Source: CBDCYS01 sp965224215 (GTDB lineage: Bacteria > Acidobacteriota > Terriglobia > Bryobacterales > UBA6623). From it: a DNA stretch of 64,000 nt. Positions 45,326 to 53,599 of the stretch are shown one piece after another. The position numbers were made by a program, and so were the translations under genes. The notes under the pieces were generated by a model that saw only the letters and a program-made list of their open reading frames with translations, did not search any database and was not told the DNA's origin. The DNA lies in assembly GCA_965224215.1 (NCBI GenBank), contig CBDCYS010000044.1:214395-278394 (forward strand). Reading direction: 5' to 3'. The stretch's first letter is position 1. Every line of letters starts with the position of its first letter.

Positions 45326-47125
45326 CCTGAATTATGCACTGCCGGTGCACCTGGTGAGGGCTGAGCCGCCAGGAACCATTTGGGGACCCCCGAAAACATG
45401 GGGTAAAAAGGTAGGCTGGCAAAGATTTCAGCTTCGCCAGTCAACCCCAAGGAGGTCACCCAAATGGTTACCAAACGAAAACAGCATAGCTCCCGAAGGC
45501 CCGTCAAACAAGGCCCCGGCGCGAGGGCCCCGCGGCCCAATAAAATCGGGGCTGCCACGCCCTATCACTTCCGTGGCAAGAATCTGACTCCCTACGGCGG
45601 CTTGCTGCCCGTCGCCACCCTGCTCGAAAAACTCGGCTTCCAAGCGCTGCTGGAAGAAACCCTCACGACCAAACGGATCACCCGAGCCATGAGCCCCTAC
45701 CAGTTCGTGCTGGCCCTCGTGCTCGGCCTCTATGTCGGCTTTGCGCGGCTCAACCAACTCCGCTTCATCGCTCGCGACCCCATCCTGACCGGCATCTTGC
45801 AAGTGACGCGTCTGCCGCCGCAGTCCACGCTGTGGCGCTTTCTGGCCTCGCTGCACCTCAACGTGGCGAAGCAGATCCTTTCCATTCAGCGCCAGCTGCG
45901 GGAACGAGTCTGGGCCGCGGCCCACGTGAAGTTGGAGACGGTGACGCTGGACACCGACACCACCGTGCATACCCTCTACGGCCGCCAGATGGGCGGGCGC
46001 AAGAGCTACAACCCCAAGAACAAGGGCAAGCGCAGCTACCAGCCGATACTGACCTTCCTGGCCGAGACGCGCGAATACCTGATGGGCGGGTTGCGCAACG
46101 GCGACCGGCCCACGGGCCGACAGATCGCCGCCCACCTCGAGAGCGCTTTCCGGACTTTGCCGGGCGGCGTGAAGAAAATCCTGGCGCGGGCCGATTCCGG
46201 CTTTTATTGCTGGGAGGCGGTGGAGGCCTATGAAAAGGCGGCTTGTCAGTTCGTCATCGTGGCGCGCAAAACGCGGCGCCTGGTCGAGCGCTTGCAGCAA
46301 GCAGAATGGAAACCCTCCCCCCGCTCCGACGCGGACGCGGAATGCGAATTCCTCTACCAACCGCAAGGCTGGGCGCGGGCCTGCCGTTTCCTGGTGCTGC
46401 GTTACGAAAACGAGCCCAAGGCCGGCGCGGCCGAGCAATACCAGTTGTTCGCCACCAGTGCTTACACCTACCGCGTGTTTGTCACCAATCTGGCCGAGCC
46501 GATCGCGGCGGTGGTGTGGTTTTACAATCAGCGCGCCGGAGCCGAGAACCTGATCAAGGAGGCCAACAACGACGCCGGGCTGGCGGCCCATCCCTCGCGC
46601 CGCTTTGACATGAACCGCAATCACTTTCAGTTGGCCATGCTGGCCTACAATCGCAACTGCTGGCTGCTGCTGTTCAACCGCGAAGCCCAGGCCAGCGTGG
46701 AGACGCTGCGGCACACCACCCTGGCGACGGCGCGGCTGCGTTTTCTGTTCGTGGCGGCCAAGATCTGGCGGCACGCCGGCAGAACGGGTGTCAGCTACAG
46801 CGATCATTATCAGGAAAAGGGCCTGTTTGAACGGCTGATGCGACGGCTGCGGGCGATGGGGCCGCCGGGATCGAGCTTGGCGCCGGTGGTGGAGGGTGCG
46901 CTGAGCTGAGGGGCACTCCATGCATAAAATTTCATGCACTCGCCGCAACGTACTGGGAACACGCCGCTTGCCAGCCCGCTTTTGCCCTGCCGGGATCAGG
47001 AGGCGGCTCAAACGGGGAGGGAAACAGCAGAAAAGACGACTTGCGAAATCACTGAGTTGACACGAGTGCCGCTATCGCCACAACTCCATCGACGATGGCT
47101 ACGCCGAATCTGTGCATAATTCAGG
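45326..47125 (+). mobile_element. IS1380-family element, copy 3
   Basis: 1,800 bp with intact inverted ends and a perfect 5-bp target duplication TACAA (45321-45325, 47126-47130). It sits in the antitoxin gene between frdA and frdB. The clean duplication shows a simple, recent insertion and fixes the ends of the element. Confidence 0.95.
45464..46909 (+). CDS. IS1380-family transposase, copy 3
   Basis: 481 residues, intact. Private change RFLVLRY (Ala to Val); shares AYNRNC with copy 5, whereas copies 1, 2 and 4 have AYNLNC, so copies 3 and 5 are probably the closest relatives. Confidence 0.93.
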   Translation: MVTKRKQHSSRRPVKQGPGARAPRPNKIGAATPYHFRGKNLTPYGGLLPVATLLEKLGFQALLEETLTTKRITRAMSPYQFVLALVLGLYVGFARLNQLRFIARDPILTGILQVTRLPPQSTLWRFLASLHLNVAKQILSIQRQLRERVWAAAHVKLETVTLDTDTTVHTLYGRQMGGRKSYNPKNKGKRSYQPILTFLAETREYLMGGLRNGDRPTGRQIAAHLESAFRTLPGGVKKILARADSGFYCWEAVEAYEKAACQFVIVARKTRRLVERLQQAEWKPSPRSDADAECEFLYQPQGWARACRFLVLRYENEPKAGAAEQYQLFATSAYTYRVFVTNLAEPIAAVVWFYNQRAGAENLIKEANNDAGLAAHPSRRFDMNRNHFQLAMLAYNRNCWLLLFNREAQASVETLRHTTLATARLRFLFVAAKIWRHAGRTGVSYSDHYQEKGLFERLMRRLRAMGPPGSSLAPVVEGALS

Positions 47126-47448
47126 TACAAGCTAGTGCCAGTTGTCCGAGAGCTGATTGCGAAGCGCCAGGGGTAGACGCCTGCGGAGATGCCCCGGCGG
47201 TCTCCCTGCTGACCGGGAGCACTAGGCGGAGGGCACCAAGCAAAAAATTGATGGGGAACGGGTGTGTAAGCGAGGACTCTGGGCAACCTGACTAGGCCTT
47301 GGAATCCTTGCTCGGATCCAACGGAAGATAAAATAGCGCTTGGCCCTCAAAGCTAGCTCCCAGCAGACCGTATTTTGGAGCCGTTACGTGTGACTAGGAC
47401 CTGAGCAGTCGCTCACATCAACGCCAGCCCGCAAAGGGAAATAAATAC

Positions 47449-48192
47449 ATGGCAGAAACCATCAACCTCGAAGTAACCCGCTACTCGCCAGAGAGCGACA
47501 CTGAGCCCCGAACTCAGGAATACGAAGTCCCGTTGCGTGAAGAGTGGGTCGTCCTGGACGCACTGAATTACGTCAAGAACGAGCTCGATGGCTCGCTTTC
47601 CTTCCGCTGGTCGTGCCGCATGGGTGTCTGCGGTAGTTGCGGCATGATGGTCAACGGAGAACCCACCCTGACCTGCGCCGCCTTCTTGACTAGCTACGCG
47701 CCCGGTCCGATTCGGGTCGAGCCGCTGCGCTACTTCCCGGTGGTTCGTGACCTGGTCATCGACATGAGTGACTTTTTGGAGAAGTTGCAAAAGGTCAATC
47801 CCTGGGTCGTGCGGGAAGAAGAAAAGCCCCTATCGGAAGGCGAGTACCTGCAAACACCCGAGCAACTCGACACTTTCAAGCAGTTCAGCATGTGCATTAA
47901 CTGCATGTTGTGCTATTCCGCCTGTCCGGTCTACGGCCTGGATGAGAGTTTTATCGGACCGGCGGCGATCGCGCTGGCGCAACGCTACAACCTCGATTCG
48001 CGGGATCAGGGCGAGTCGGAACGCCTCGAAGTGCTTTCCCAGCACGAGGGAATCTGGGACTGCACCTTTGTTGGCGAGTGCACCAAGGTTTGCCCGAAAA
48101 AGGTCGACCCGGCTGGCGCGATCCAGCAATACAAAATCACGGCGACCAAAGATTACTTCAAGTCGCTGCTGATGCCTTGGGGGTCGAAATGA
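47449..48192 (+). CDS. frdB: Fumarate reductase/succinate dehydrogenase iron-sulfur subunit
   Basis: 247 residues. 2Fe-2S motif CRMGVCGSCGMM with a later Cys in PTLTC; 4Fe-4S motif CINCMLCYSACP; 3Fe-4S motif CTFVGECTKVCPKKVDP. Carries electrons between FrdA and the membrane quinone site. Start ATG 47449 follows AAAGGGAAATAAATAC. Overlaps frdC by 4 bp. Because frdA is 3.7 kb away beyond IS elements, frdBCD needs its own promoter or one supplied by the IS; none is clear by eye in 47177-47448. Confidence 0.96.
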   Translation: MAETINLEVTRYSPESDTEPRTQEYEVPLREEWVVLDALNYVKNELDGSLSFRWSCRMGVCGSCGMMVNGEPTLTCAAFLTSYAPGPIRVEPLRYFPVVRDLVIDMSDFLEKLQKVNPWVVREEEKPLSEGEYLQTPEQLDTFKQFSMCINCMLCYSACPVYGLDESFIGPAAIALAQRYNLDSRDQGESERLEVLSQHEGIWDCTFVGECTKVCPKKVDPAGAIQQYKITATKDYFKSLLMPWGSK

Positions 48193-48602
48193 GCAACGGC
48201 GCCGGCGCGGAATTGAGACCTCGAACCTATCGGGCGCCCATGCCGGCCTCGTGGTGGCTCGGGACGTCCAACTATCTGAAGTTCATGCTCAGGGAGCTGA
48301 CCTGCATATTCGTGGCGTATTTCGTGATCATTACTATTCTCCAGATCCGGGCGGTGGGTCAGGGCGCCGAAGCCTACGCTGAATTCCAGGCCTGGCTGGC
48401 GAGCCCTGTGATGCTGGTACTGAGTGCGGTCGCATTGCTGTTCGTTGTCTACCACACGATCACGTGGTTCAATGTAACGCCGCGGGCGATCGTTTTGAGG
48501 GTGGGCGGCAAGCGTCTTTCCGATGCGGCGATCATAGCGCCTAACTACATAGCGTGGATTGTTATCTCTGGCCTGGTGGCCTGGCTGGTGCTCCGGGGCT
48601 AA
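48189..48602 (+). CDS. frdC: Fumarate reductase membrane subunit C
   Basis: 137 residues from ATG 48189, which overlaps the frdB stop. The opening RPRTYRAPMPASWW and YLKFMLRELTCIFVAYFVI, then HTITWFNVTPRAI, follows E. coli FrdC closely. Three membrane helices; no heme-ligand His pair is evident, as in the heme-free type D enzymes. Anchors FrdAB and binds (mena)quinone. Confidence 0.9.
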   Translation: MSNGAGAELRPRTYRAPMPASWWLGTSNYLKFMLRELTCIFVAYFVIITILQIRAVGQGAEAYAEFQAWLASPVMLVLSAVALLFVVYHTITWFNVTPRAIVLRVGGKRLSDAAIIAPNYIAWIVISGLVAWLVLRG

Positions 48603-48603
48603 C

Positions 48604-48957
48604 ATGGCGAAAAAGACTCACGAGCCGTTCTTCTGGGCAATCTTCAGCGCCGGGGGCGTCATGACGGCTCTGTTCGTGCCGGTGCAATTATTTCTGTTCG
48701 CGCTGGCGTTTCCGCTTGGATGGCTCGAGCCGCCCAGCCACGAAAGCCTGCTGACCCTGCTGAGAAATCCGCTCACGCAGCTTTATCTACTCGTTTTGTG
48801 CACGCTTGGTCTTTTTCACTGGGCCCACCGCTTCCGGCACACCCTCTATGACGCGCTGAAGCTCAAGCACCTGGGGCATGCGATTTCGTTTCTTTGCTAC
48901 GGCGCCGCGCTTGTGGGAAGTGGCGTGGCGGCGTATTTGTTGTGGAATATCGCTTAG
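48604..48957 (+). CDS. frdD: Fumarate reductase membrane subunit D
   Basis: 117 residues from ATG 48604, right after the frdC stop. Opening EPFFWAIFSAGGVMTALFVP and LFHWAHRFRHTLYDALKLKH match E. coli FrdD. Three membrane helices. Completes the type D quinone reductase with FrdC; last gene of the group. Confidence 0.9.
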   Translation: MAKKTHEPFFWAIFSAGGVMTALFVPVQLFLFALAFPLGWLEPPSHESLLTLLRNPLTQLYLLVLCTLGLFHWAHRFRHTLYDALKLKHLGHAISFLCYGAALVGSGVAAYLLWNIA

Positions 48958-49018
48958 GGCCGGCTTCGTTCCCGGACCGGCGACCCCGATCAGGGTCATT
49001 CCCGAATATAATGAGCCC

Positions 49019-49246
49019 ATGAGCCAGTCACGCCGCCTGACAGCCATTATCGAGCGAGAGGACGACGGGTTTGTGGCCTTGTGTCCCGAGTTAGACGTCG
49101 CTAGTCAGGGCGACTCGATTGAGGAGGCCCGCACTAATCTGACGGAGGCCCTAACTCTCTTCCTGGAAACTGCAGACCCAAGCGAGATAGAAAGTCGTTC
49201 CAACTCGGAAGTTTTCGTCACTCAGGTCGAGGTCCCGATTGGGTAA
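49019..49246 (+). CDS. HicB-like antitoxin 1
   Basis: 75 residues from ATG 49019. The partial RNase-H-like HicB fold is visible in LTAIIEREDDGFVALCPELD, ASQGDSIEEARTNLTEALTL and the C-terminal EVFVTQVEV. The partner HicA gene overlaps its end but is cut short. No C-terminal DNA-binding extension is present, so it is a short-form HicB. Confidence 0.78.
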   Translation: MSQSRRLTAIIEREDDGFVALCPELDVASQGDSIEEARTNLTEALTLFLETADPSEIESRSNSEVFVTQVEVPIG

Positions 49247-49328
49247 GCTCCGGGTTCTGTCCGGTGAACAGGTCTGTCGAATTGTGAGATCCGAGCAATT
49301 CCAGACCCTTCGGTGTTTTCGTACATAG
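49239..49328 (+). pseudogene. hicA stump 1
   Basis: From TTG 49239, overlapping the hicB stop, the frame reads GKLRVLSGEQVCRIVRSEQF then stops at 49326. HicA-type toxins open like this (…LRVLSGxEVxxIL…GF) but continue another 50 residues including the catalytic G-S-H. Those are missing, so the toxin is not functional. Confidence 0.62.
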
Positions 49329-49360
49329 TGGCCTCAGATTCGCCCGGCCGGAGGAGCCTC

Positions 49361-49579
49361 ATGATCAGCAACTACACAGCCAAATACACGAAGATCAGTT
49401 CGGGGTACGCGGGCCAACTGGTTGAATGGCCCGAGGTCATCACTGAAGGACAGACACTAGAAGAGTGCCGTGAGATGCTCCAGGACGCTGTGCGCGAAAT
49501 GATTCAGGCTTACCGGGAGCAAAGTAAAGAAATACCGGCCGGAAAAGCCTTACTGGAACAGATAACCGTCGAGGTATGA
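49361..49579 (+). CDS. HicB-like antitoxin 2
   Basis: 72 residues from ATG 49361, following AGGAGCC. HicB pattern: YTKISSGYAGQLVEWPEVIT, EGQTLEECREMLQDAVREMI, then a short tail KALLEQITVEV. Its stop touches the next start (GTATGAGTG), the usual hicBA coupling, but the HicA that should follow is reduced to a few codons fused to mutY. Confidence 0.78.
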   Translation: MISNYTAKYTKISSGYAGQLVEWPEVITEGQTLEECREMLQDAVREMIQAYREQSKEIPAGKALLEQITVEV

Positions 49580-50713
49580 GTGTCGGTACGACGCCGTGAC
49601 CTCGTACACCAGTTGAAGTCGTCATCCAAGCAAGAACCGTCTCTCGCCCAACTCCTCCTCCGTTGGTACCGCCGCCACAAACGCGACCTTCCCTGGCGGC
49701 GCACCAAAGACCCCTATCGCGTCTGGCTCTCGGAGGTCATGCTGCAACAGACCCGCGTTGCGACGGTCATCCCCTACTACAAGCAGTTTTTGGAAAGATT
49801 CCCGACCGTCGATAGGCTTGCCCGCGCGCCCGAACAAGAACTTCTTGAGTCCTGGAGCGGACTCGGTTATTATCGCCGCGCCCGTCAAATGCAAGCCGCC
49901 GCCCGACTGATCGTCTCCGAATATGGCGGTGAGTTTCCCCGCGACTTCGACGCCCTCAAGAAGCTTCCGGGGATAGGCGACTACACCGCTGCCGCGATCT
50001 CCAGCATCACGCGCGGTGAGAAGCGGGCCGTCCTCGATGGAAACGTGATTCGAGTGCTGACGCGCCTGCTCGACGATGACCGCGACTCCGGAAGCGCGAG
50101 CGTCAGGGCGGACCTGCATGCTCACGCGCAAGCTTTGATCGAGACCGCCGGTCCGCGCAGTGCCGGCACCTTCAATCAGGCGATGATGGAACTGGGGGCC
50201 ACCCTCTGCACGCCCCGCAAACCGCAATGCCTTCTTTGCCCGATTGGCGACCTTTGCATGGCCAGAAAACAAGGCGCGCAAGGCGAACGGCCTGTCAAGC
50301 GGCGCAAAGCCGCTATCGAAAGGTTGCACCTCGCCGTCGCCATCGTTAGAAAAGGGGAACTCTTATTGGTGCGGCAGCGTCCTGCTGACGCCGCTGTCAT
50401 GCCGGGATTCTGGGAACTTCCCGAAGCCCAGGGGGGCCAGCTCGACGATCTCGGCTTTGAGCCCGCCGCTATTCGACTGGGTGAAGCGCTTGGCCCGTTC
50501 CGCCACGCGATCACGTTCCGGGACTACCAGGGCGAGGTCTATCAGGCCAAGCTTTCAGGCCGGCCCGGCGCAGGTTATCGATGGGTTACGCTAAGGGAGT
50601 TAGGGTCACTTCCGCTTACAACCATCAGCCGCAAGGCTATTGCCGTTGCCCAGGGGGGTCTTGGGAAAGGGCGGAAGCAGTCTCGTAGTGCGAAACTTTT
50701 CCGTACCGATTGA
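49580..50713 (+). CDS. mutY: A/G-specific adenine glycosylase with a HicA-like N-terminal stub
   Basis: 377 residues. Removes adenine paired with 8-oxoguanine. Features: EVMLQQTRVATVIPYY with the catalytic Glu, HhH motif LPGIGDYTAAAISSI, catalytic Asp in VLDGNVIRVL, 4Fe-4S ligands CTPRKPQCLLCPIGDLC, and a NUDIX-like C-terminal domain (AVIVRKGELLLVRQRPADA-like). The GTG at 49580 overlaps the hicB stop, and the first 13 residues (MSVRRRDLVHQLK) look like the start of a HicA toxin, after which MutY begins near QEPSLAQLLLRWY. So the toxin start appears fused in frame to mutY; a start inside (for example around 49620) may be the ancestral one. Confidence 0.9.
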   Translation: MSVRRRDLVHQLKSSSKQEPSLAQLLLRWYRRHKRDLPWRRTKDPYRVWLSEVMLQQTRVATVIPYYKQFLERFPTVDRLARAPEQELLESWSGLGYYRRARQMQAAARLIVSEYGGEFPRDFDALKKLPGIGDYTAAAISSITRGEKRAVLDGNVIRVLTRLLDDDRDSGSASVRADLHAHAQALIETAGPRSAGTFNQAMMELGATLCTPRKPQCLLCPIGDLCMARKQGAQGERPVKRRKAAIERLHLAVAIVRKGELLLVRQRPADAAVMPGFWELPEAQGGQLDDLGFEPAAIRLGEALGPFRHAITFRDYQGEVYQAKLSGRPGAGYRWVTLRELGSLPLTTISRKAIAVAQGGLGKGRKQSRSAKLFRTD

Positions 50714-50830
50714 GTTTGTTAGAGAAGGGGTCGGTGAGACTCTAGGCCTTGCGTCCGCCGGTTGGCCTGACGTTAAGGCGGGCGGGCGTCGCCCAAACTC
50801 AGTCTCGGAAGAGGTTCTCGGGGGAACTTC

Positions 50831-52261
50831 ATGCACACACGCCGAATTCTGCTCGCGCTGCTGCTGACAGCGGCTTTCACGTTTCCAATCATGCTCGTTT
50901 CGCGTCCGTTCGCGGCGACGATTGAACCTCGTGCGACCGGAGCGCCCTTTCCCGGAGAAACTAGTTGCGCTAAGAGCGGCTGTCATGACAACAGTCCGGC
51001 CAATTCCGGGTCGGGCAGCGTGTCGGTATTGATCAACGGCGGTCCCGCCTCGGCATTCCTGTATACGCCGGGGGAAACCGTGCCTGTCACGGTGCGAGTG
51101 GCCGACCCAGGCGCGGCTCGTTGGGGATTTCAATTGACGACGAGGCCGCCCGACGGCTGCACGCAGGCCGGTACGTTGGCACCCTCGAACGGTGACGTAT
51201 CGATCCTCAGCGAAGCGGGCATGTTTTCTCCTTGCACTCTGGCCACGATCGACTTTACTGTGCACACCGTGGCAAAGTTTGGCCCCAACGAAGCCACGTT
51301 CACGCTGAACTGGACAGCTCCTAGTACCGACATTGGCCCCATTGTCTTCGCTGCCGCCGGCAACGCCGCCAACGGCAACAATCTTCCCTCAGGGGACAGG
51401 ATCTATACGATTCAGGAAACAATCCAGCCCGGCGAGGGTGGCGGTGGCGGCCCTGTCCCGGCGATCAGCGGCGGAGGAGTTGTCGTCGCCAACCTTCTGC
51501 CTACGGTGACTTCCATTTCTTCCAACGCCATCATTTCTATTTTCGGCTCAAAGTTTGCCCCGGAAGGCACGGTGGACATCGAACCCGAGCTGGACGGCGA
51601 AGGCCGGGTAGCGACTATCCAGCGCGAAGTTTGCGTTGAGATCAACGGGGATCGTTCCCCGATTCTCCATGTGTTTCCCGGCCAGCTCAACTTGCAGGCG
51701 CCAACTCTGGCCCCCGGCACGGTCGGCCCTGTCTCGGTTGAAGTGATTGCCGGCTGCGGGACTGAAGATGAACGTCGCGGTCCTGCCGAGATAGTGATGG
51801 TGGGAGAGGTTGCTCCGGCGTTTTTCGTGATCGTGTTCACTGATGCGGGCGGCGCCAACCCCATCGCGGCTCTGCACGGCGGCGGACCGGATGCCGTGGC
51901 CGATCCAGTGGTGTTTCCAGGCTCGAGCGCAGCTGCGCCAGGTGAATTTATCAGCCTTTTCGCAACCGGTTTCGGCCCGACAGAACCGCCCGTGATGGCT
52001 GGTGAGATTCCCGCGACCGTGTTACCCGACACGTTCGGGCAAGCACGATTAACCAACGATATCGCGATGACTATCGGCGGTATTCCCGTGCCGAGCGGAG
52101 ACATTTTCTATGCAGGCACAGCCCCCTGCTGCGCGGGCCTCTACCAGATTGTCGTGAAAGTTCCCCCCAGCGCCCCGGACGGAGATCTGGAAGTGATTGC
52201 AACCGTCGCGGGCGTCCCGACGTTGCCTGGCCCGTTCGTCACTGTGAAGAGCCCGCAGTGA
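50831..52261 (+). CDS. Exported protein with Reeler-like and Solibacter-type (TIGR03437-like) C-terminal domains
   Basis: 476 residues with an N-terminal signal peptide (RRILLALLLTAAFTFPIMLV). Then TSCAKSGCHDNSPAN, a possible c-type heme-like C-x4-CH motif, and a beta domain of the choice-of-anchor V/Reeler kind to about residue 185. A Gly-rich linker leads to about 250 residues of beta-rich sequence (ISIFGSKFAPEGT, LNLQAPTLAPGTVGPVSVEV, FISLFATGFGPTEPP, GLYQIVVKVPPSAPDGD). This resembles the TIGR03437 domain expanded in Solibacter. Cell-surface or secreted; role unknown. Stands alone. Confidence 0.75.
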   Translation: MHTRRILLALLLTAAFTFPIMLVSRPFAATIEPRATGAPFPGETSCAKSGCHDNSPANSGSGSVSVLINGGPASAFLYTPGETVPVTVRVADPGAARWGFQLTTRPPDGCTQAGTLAPSNGDVSILSEAGMFSPCTLATIDFTVHTVAKFGPNEATFTLNWTAPSTDIGPIVFAAAGNAANGNNLPSGDRIYTIQETIQPGEGGGGGPVPAISGGGVVVANLLPTVTSISSNAIISIFGSKFAPEGTVDIEPELDGEGRVATIQREVCVEINGDRSPILHVFPGQLNLQAPTLAPGTVGPVSVEVIAGCGTEDERRGPAEIVMVGEVAPAFFVIVFTDAGGANPIAALHGGGPDAVADPVVFPGSSAAAPGEFISLFATGFGPTEPPVMAGEIPATVLPDTFGQARLTNDIAMTIGGIPVPSGDIFYAGTAPCCAGLYQIVVKVPPSAPDGDLEVIATVAGVPTLPGPFVTVKSPQ

Positions 52262-52441
52262 TCCCAGCGCCTCGAATCGATACGGCTTGCTGCCATCCCG
52301 GCACGGCTGGTGCCAGGGGCAGGCTCAGACAGGCGTCGACAGTTTGGCGCCTTTCTCCGCGACGATGATGGCCAAACACCGGGTTGTCGTGTCGCCGGCA
52401 TTACCAGAAACCATGTGCACCGCATCTGGCGGTTCGTAGAA

Positions 52442-52971
52442 CCTGAATTATGCACTGCGGCGTGGACCTGAGGAGGGCTGAGCCGCAAGGGACCATTGGG
52501 GACCCCCTAAAACATGGGGTAAAAAGGTCGGCTGGCAAAGATTCCAGCTTCGCCAGCCAACCCCAAGGAAGTCACCCACATGGTTACCAGACGAAAACAG
52601 CATAGCTCCCAAAGGCCCGTCCAACAAGGCCCAGCCGTGACGGCCTCGCGGCCCAATAAAATCGGGGCTTCGACGCCTTACCACTTCCGCGGCAGGAAGC
52701 CGACTCCCTACGGCGGCTTGCTGCCGGTGGTCGGGAGGGCGCTGATCTGAGAGCCTGGCTATGCGCTATGCATAAAATTTTACGCACTAGCCGTAACGCA
52801 CTGGAAACACGTCACTTCCGAGCGAGGTTTTGACGACGCGGATTCTGGGCGGGAAGGGAAACCGGACACGGAGAAGCCAAAAGACCAGTTGCCGAGCTAC
52901 CACCTCACGAAGACCGCCAACCCGCTACGAACGCAGCCACACTCGCAAAGTGAATCTGTGCATAATTCAGG
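52442..52971 (+). mobile_element. 530-bp IS1380-derived miniature element, copy 2
   Basis: Same length and structure as 38578-39107, opposite orientation, near-identical sequence. The 56-codon reduced transposase frame (52580-52750) is also open here. Outside 5-mers differ (TAGAA, TGGTA), explained by its place at the left end of the composite transposon. Confidence 0.9.
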
Positions 52972-53599
52972 TGGTACCAACATCGCGAGCGTCGGAGGGC
53001 TCGCGAGATCGCGGCAAAGATCGGCGATCTGGTGGCACGGCCCATGCTGCTTGCACACATCGAGGACCTTGTCGGCAGTGATCTGGATTATGAGTACGCC
53101 TTTCAGATCTACGAGGAAATGGTGAACTCGTGGCTCCAGCGCGAGAAGGGGTACGTGAAAGACACGGAGGCGTTGCGGGAGTTCTCGGAGCTAGTAGCCG
53201 TGGATCTCCTCCTCAATCAGAAGCAACGAGGGTGGGAACGCATCCCTGGGAGCGAGCTACAGCCACTGGCGGAGGCGCACCAGATTCCGCTCCAGGGTTG
53301 GCAGCTTCGCGGTCGGTCTTTGCTGAATAAAGATGCGGACGGTAATTACAAGTTTGCGCATCGGTCGGTAATGGAGTATCTGTTTGCGAAGCGCTTTGCG
53401 CTGGGGAAAGTAGCGTTCCATCCAGGGCTCTGGACCGATCAGATTCAGACCTTCTTTTTTGAGATGGTGCGCTGCGGGTCGGTCGGCAACAGCAAGATAG
53501 ACTTGCAAAGATTGAGCGAACTAATGGGCTCCCCGGGACAGAAAGACGGGTTGGACTACGTCTTAATCCCCCCCGGGACTTTCCAGATAGGATGTGTAA
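52972..53599 (+). pseudogene. Internal fragment of a NACHT (STAND NTPase)-SUMF1 gene
   Basis: One frame is open from the miniature element to the IS1380 end: WYQHRERRRAREIAAKIGDL, ARPMLLAHIEDLVG, then YAFQIYEEMVNSWLQREKGY, QLRGRSLLNKDADGNYKFAH, RSVMEYLFAKRFALG, and finally LDYVLIPPGTFQIGC, cut by the IS. The first part is the winged-helix end of a NACHT-type signal-transduction ATPase; the last residues open a SUMF1 (FGE-sulfatase) domain. Both gene ends are absent, so this is captured debris. Such NACHT-SUMF1 proteins are large and include possible defence proteins. Confidence 0.75.

Larger units (their letters stand above)
45165..47176 (+). pseudogene. Antitoxin gene split by IS1380 copy 3
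   Basis: The first part, 45165-45325, reads MKKVKKGKFPSGWDEERVRR and AVAEDEAPFSDGNRSVMEVP; the second, 47126-47176, gives KLVPVVRELIAKRQG and stop. Removing IS1380 and one copy of TACAA restores a continuous 69-codon gene. The sequence (…PxGWDEERVRxVLxxYExQ…) matches a small antitoxin usually encoded after DUF4258 toxins. With the toxin broken too, both halves of this module are inactivated. The following 272 bp to frdB hold no gene. Confidence 0.88.

Noticed and set aside
47300..47345. A possible promoter (TTGCTC … TAAAAT) before frdB
   Set aside because: The spacer is about 15 bp and the -35 match is weak; promoter patterns in Acidobacteriota are too poorly known to call it by eye.
52970..52980. 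Match between TGGTA (miniature element right flank) and TACCA (IS1380 copy 2 right flank) as signs of a large inversion
   Set aside because: The matching 5-mers are reverse complements, but the sequences beyond them (NACHT fragment against methyltransferase) do not join into one reading frame, and TNNNA targets make chance matches likely.
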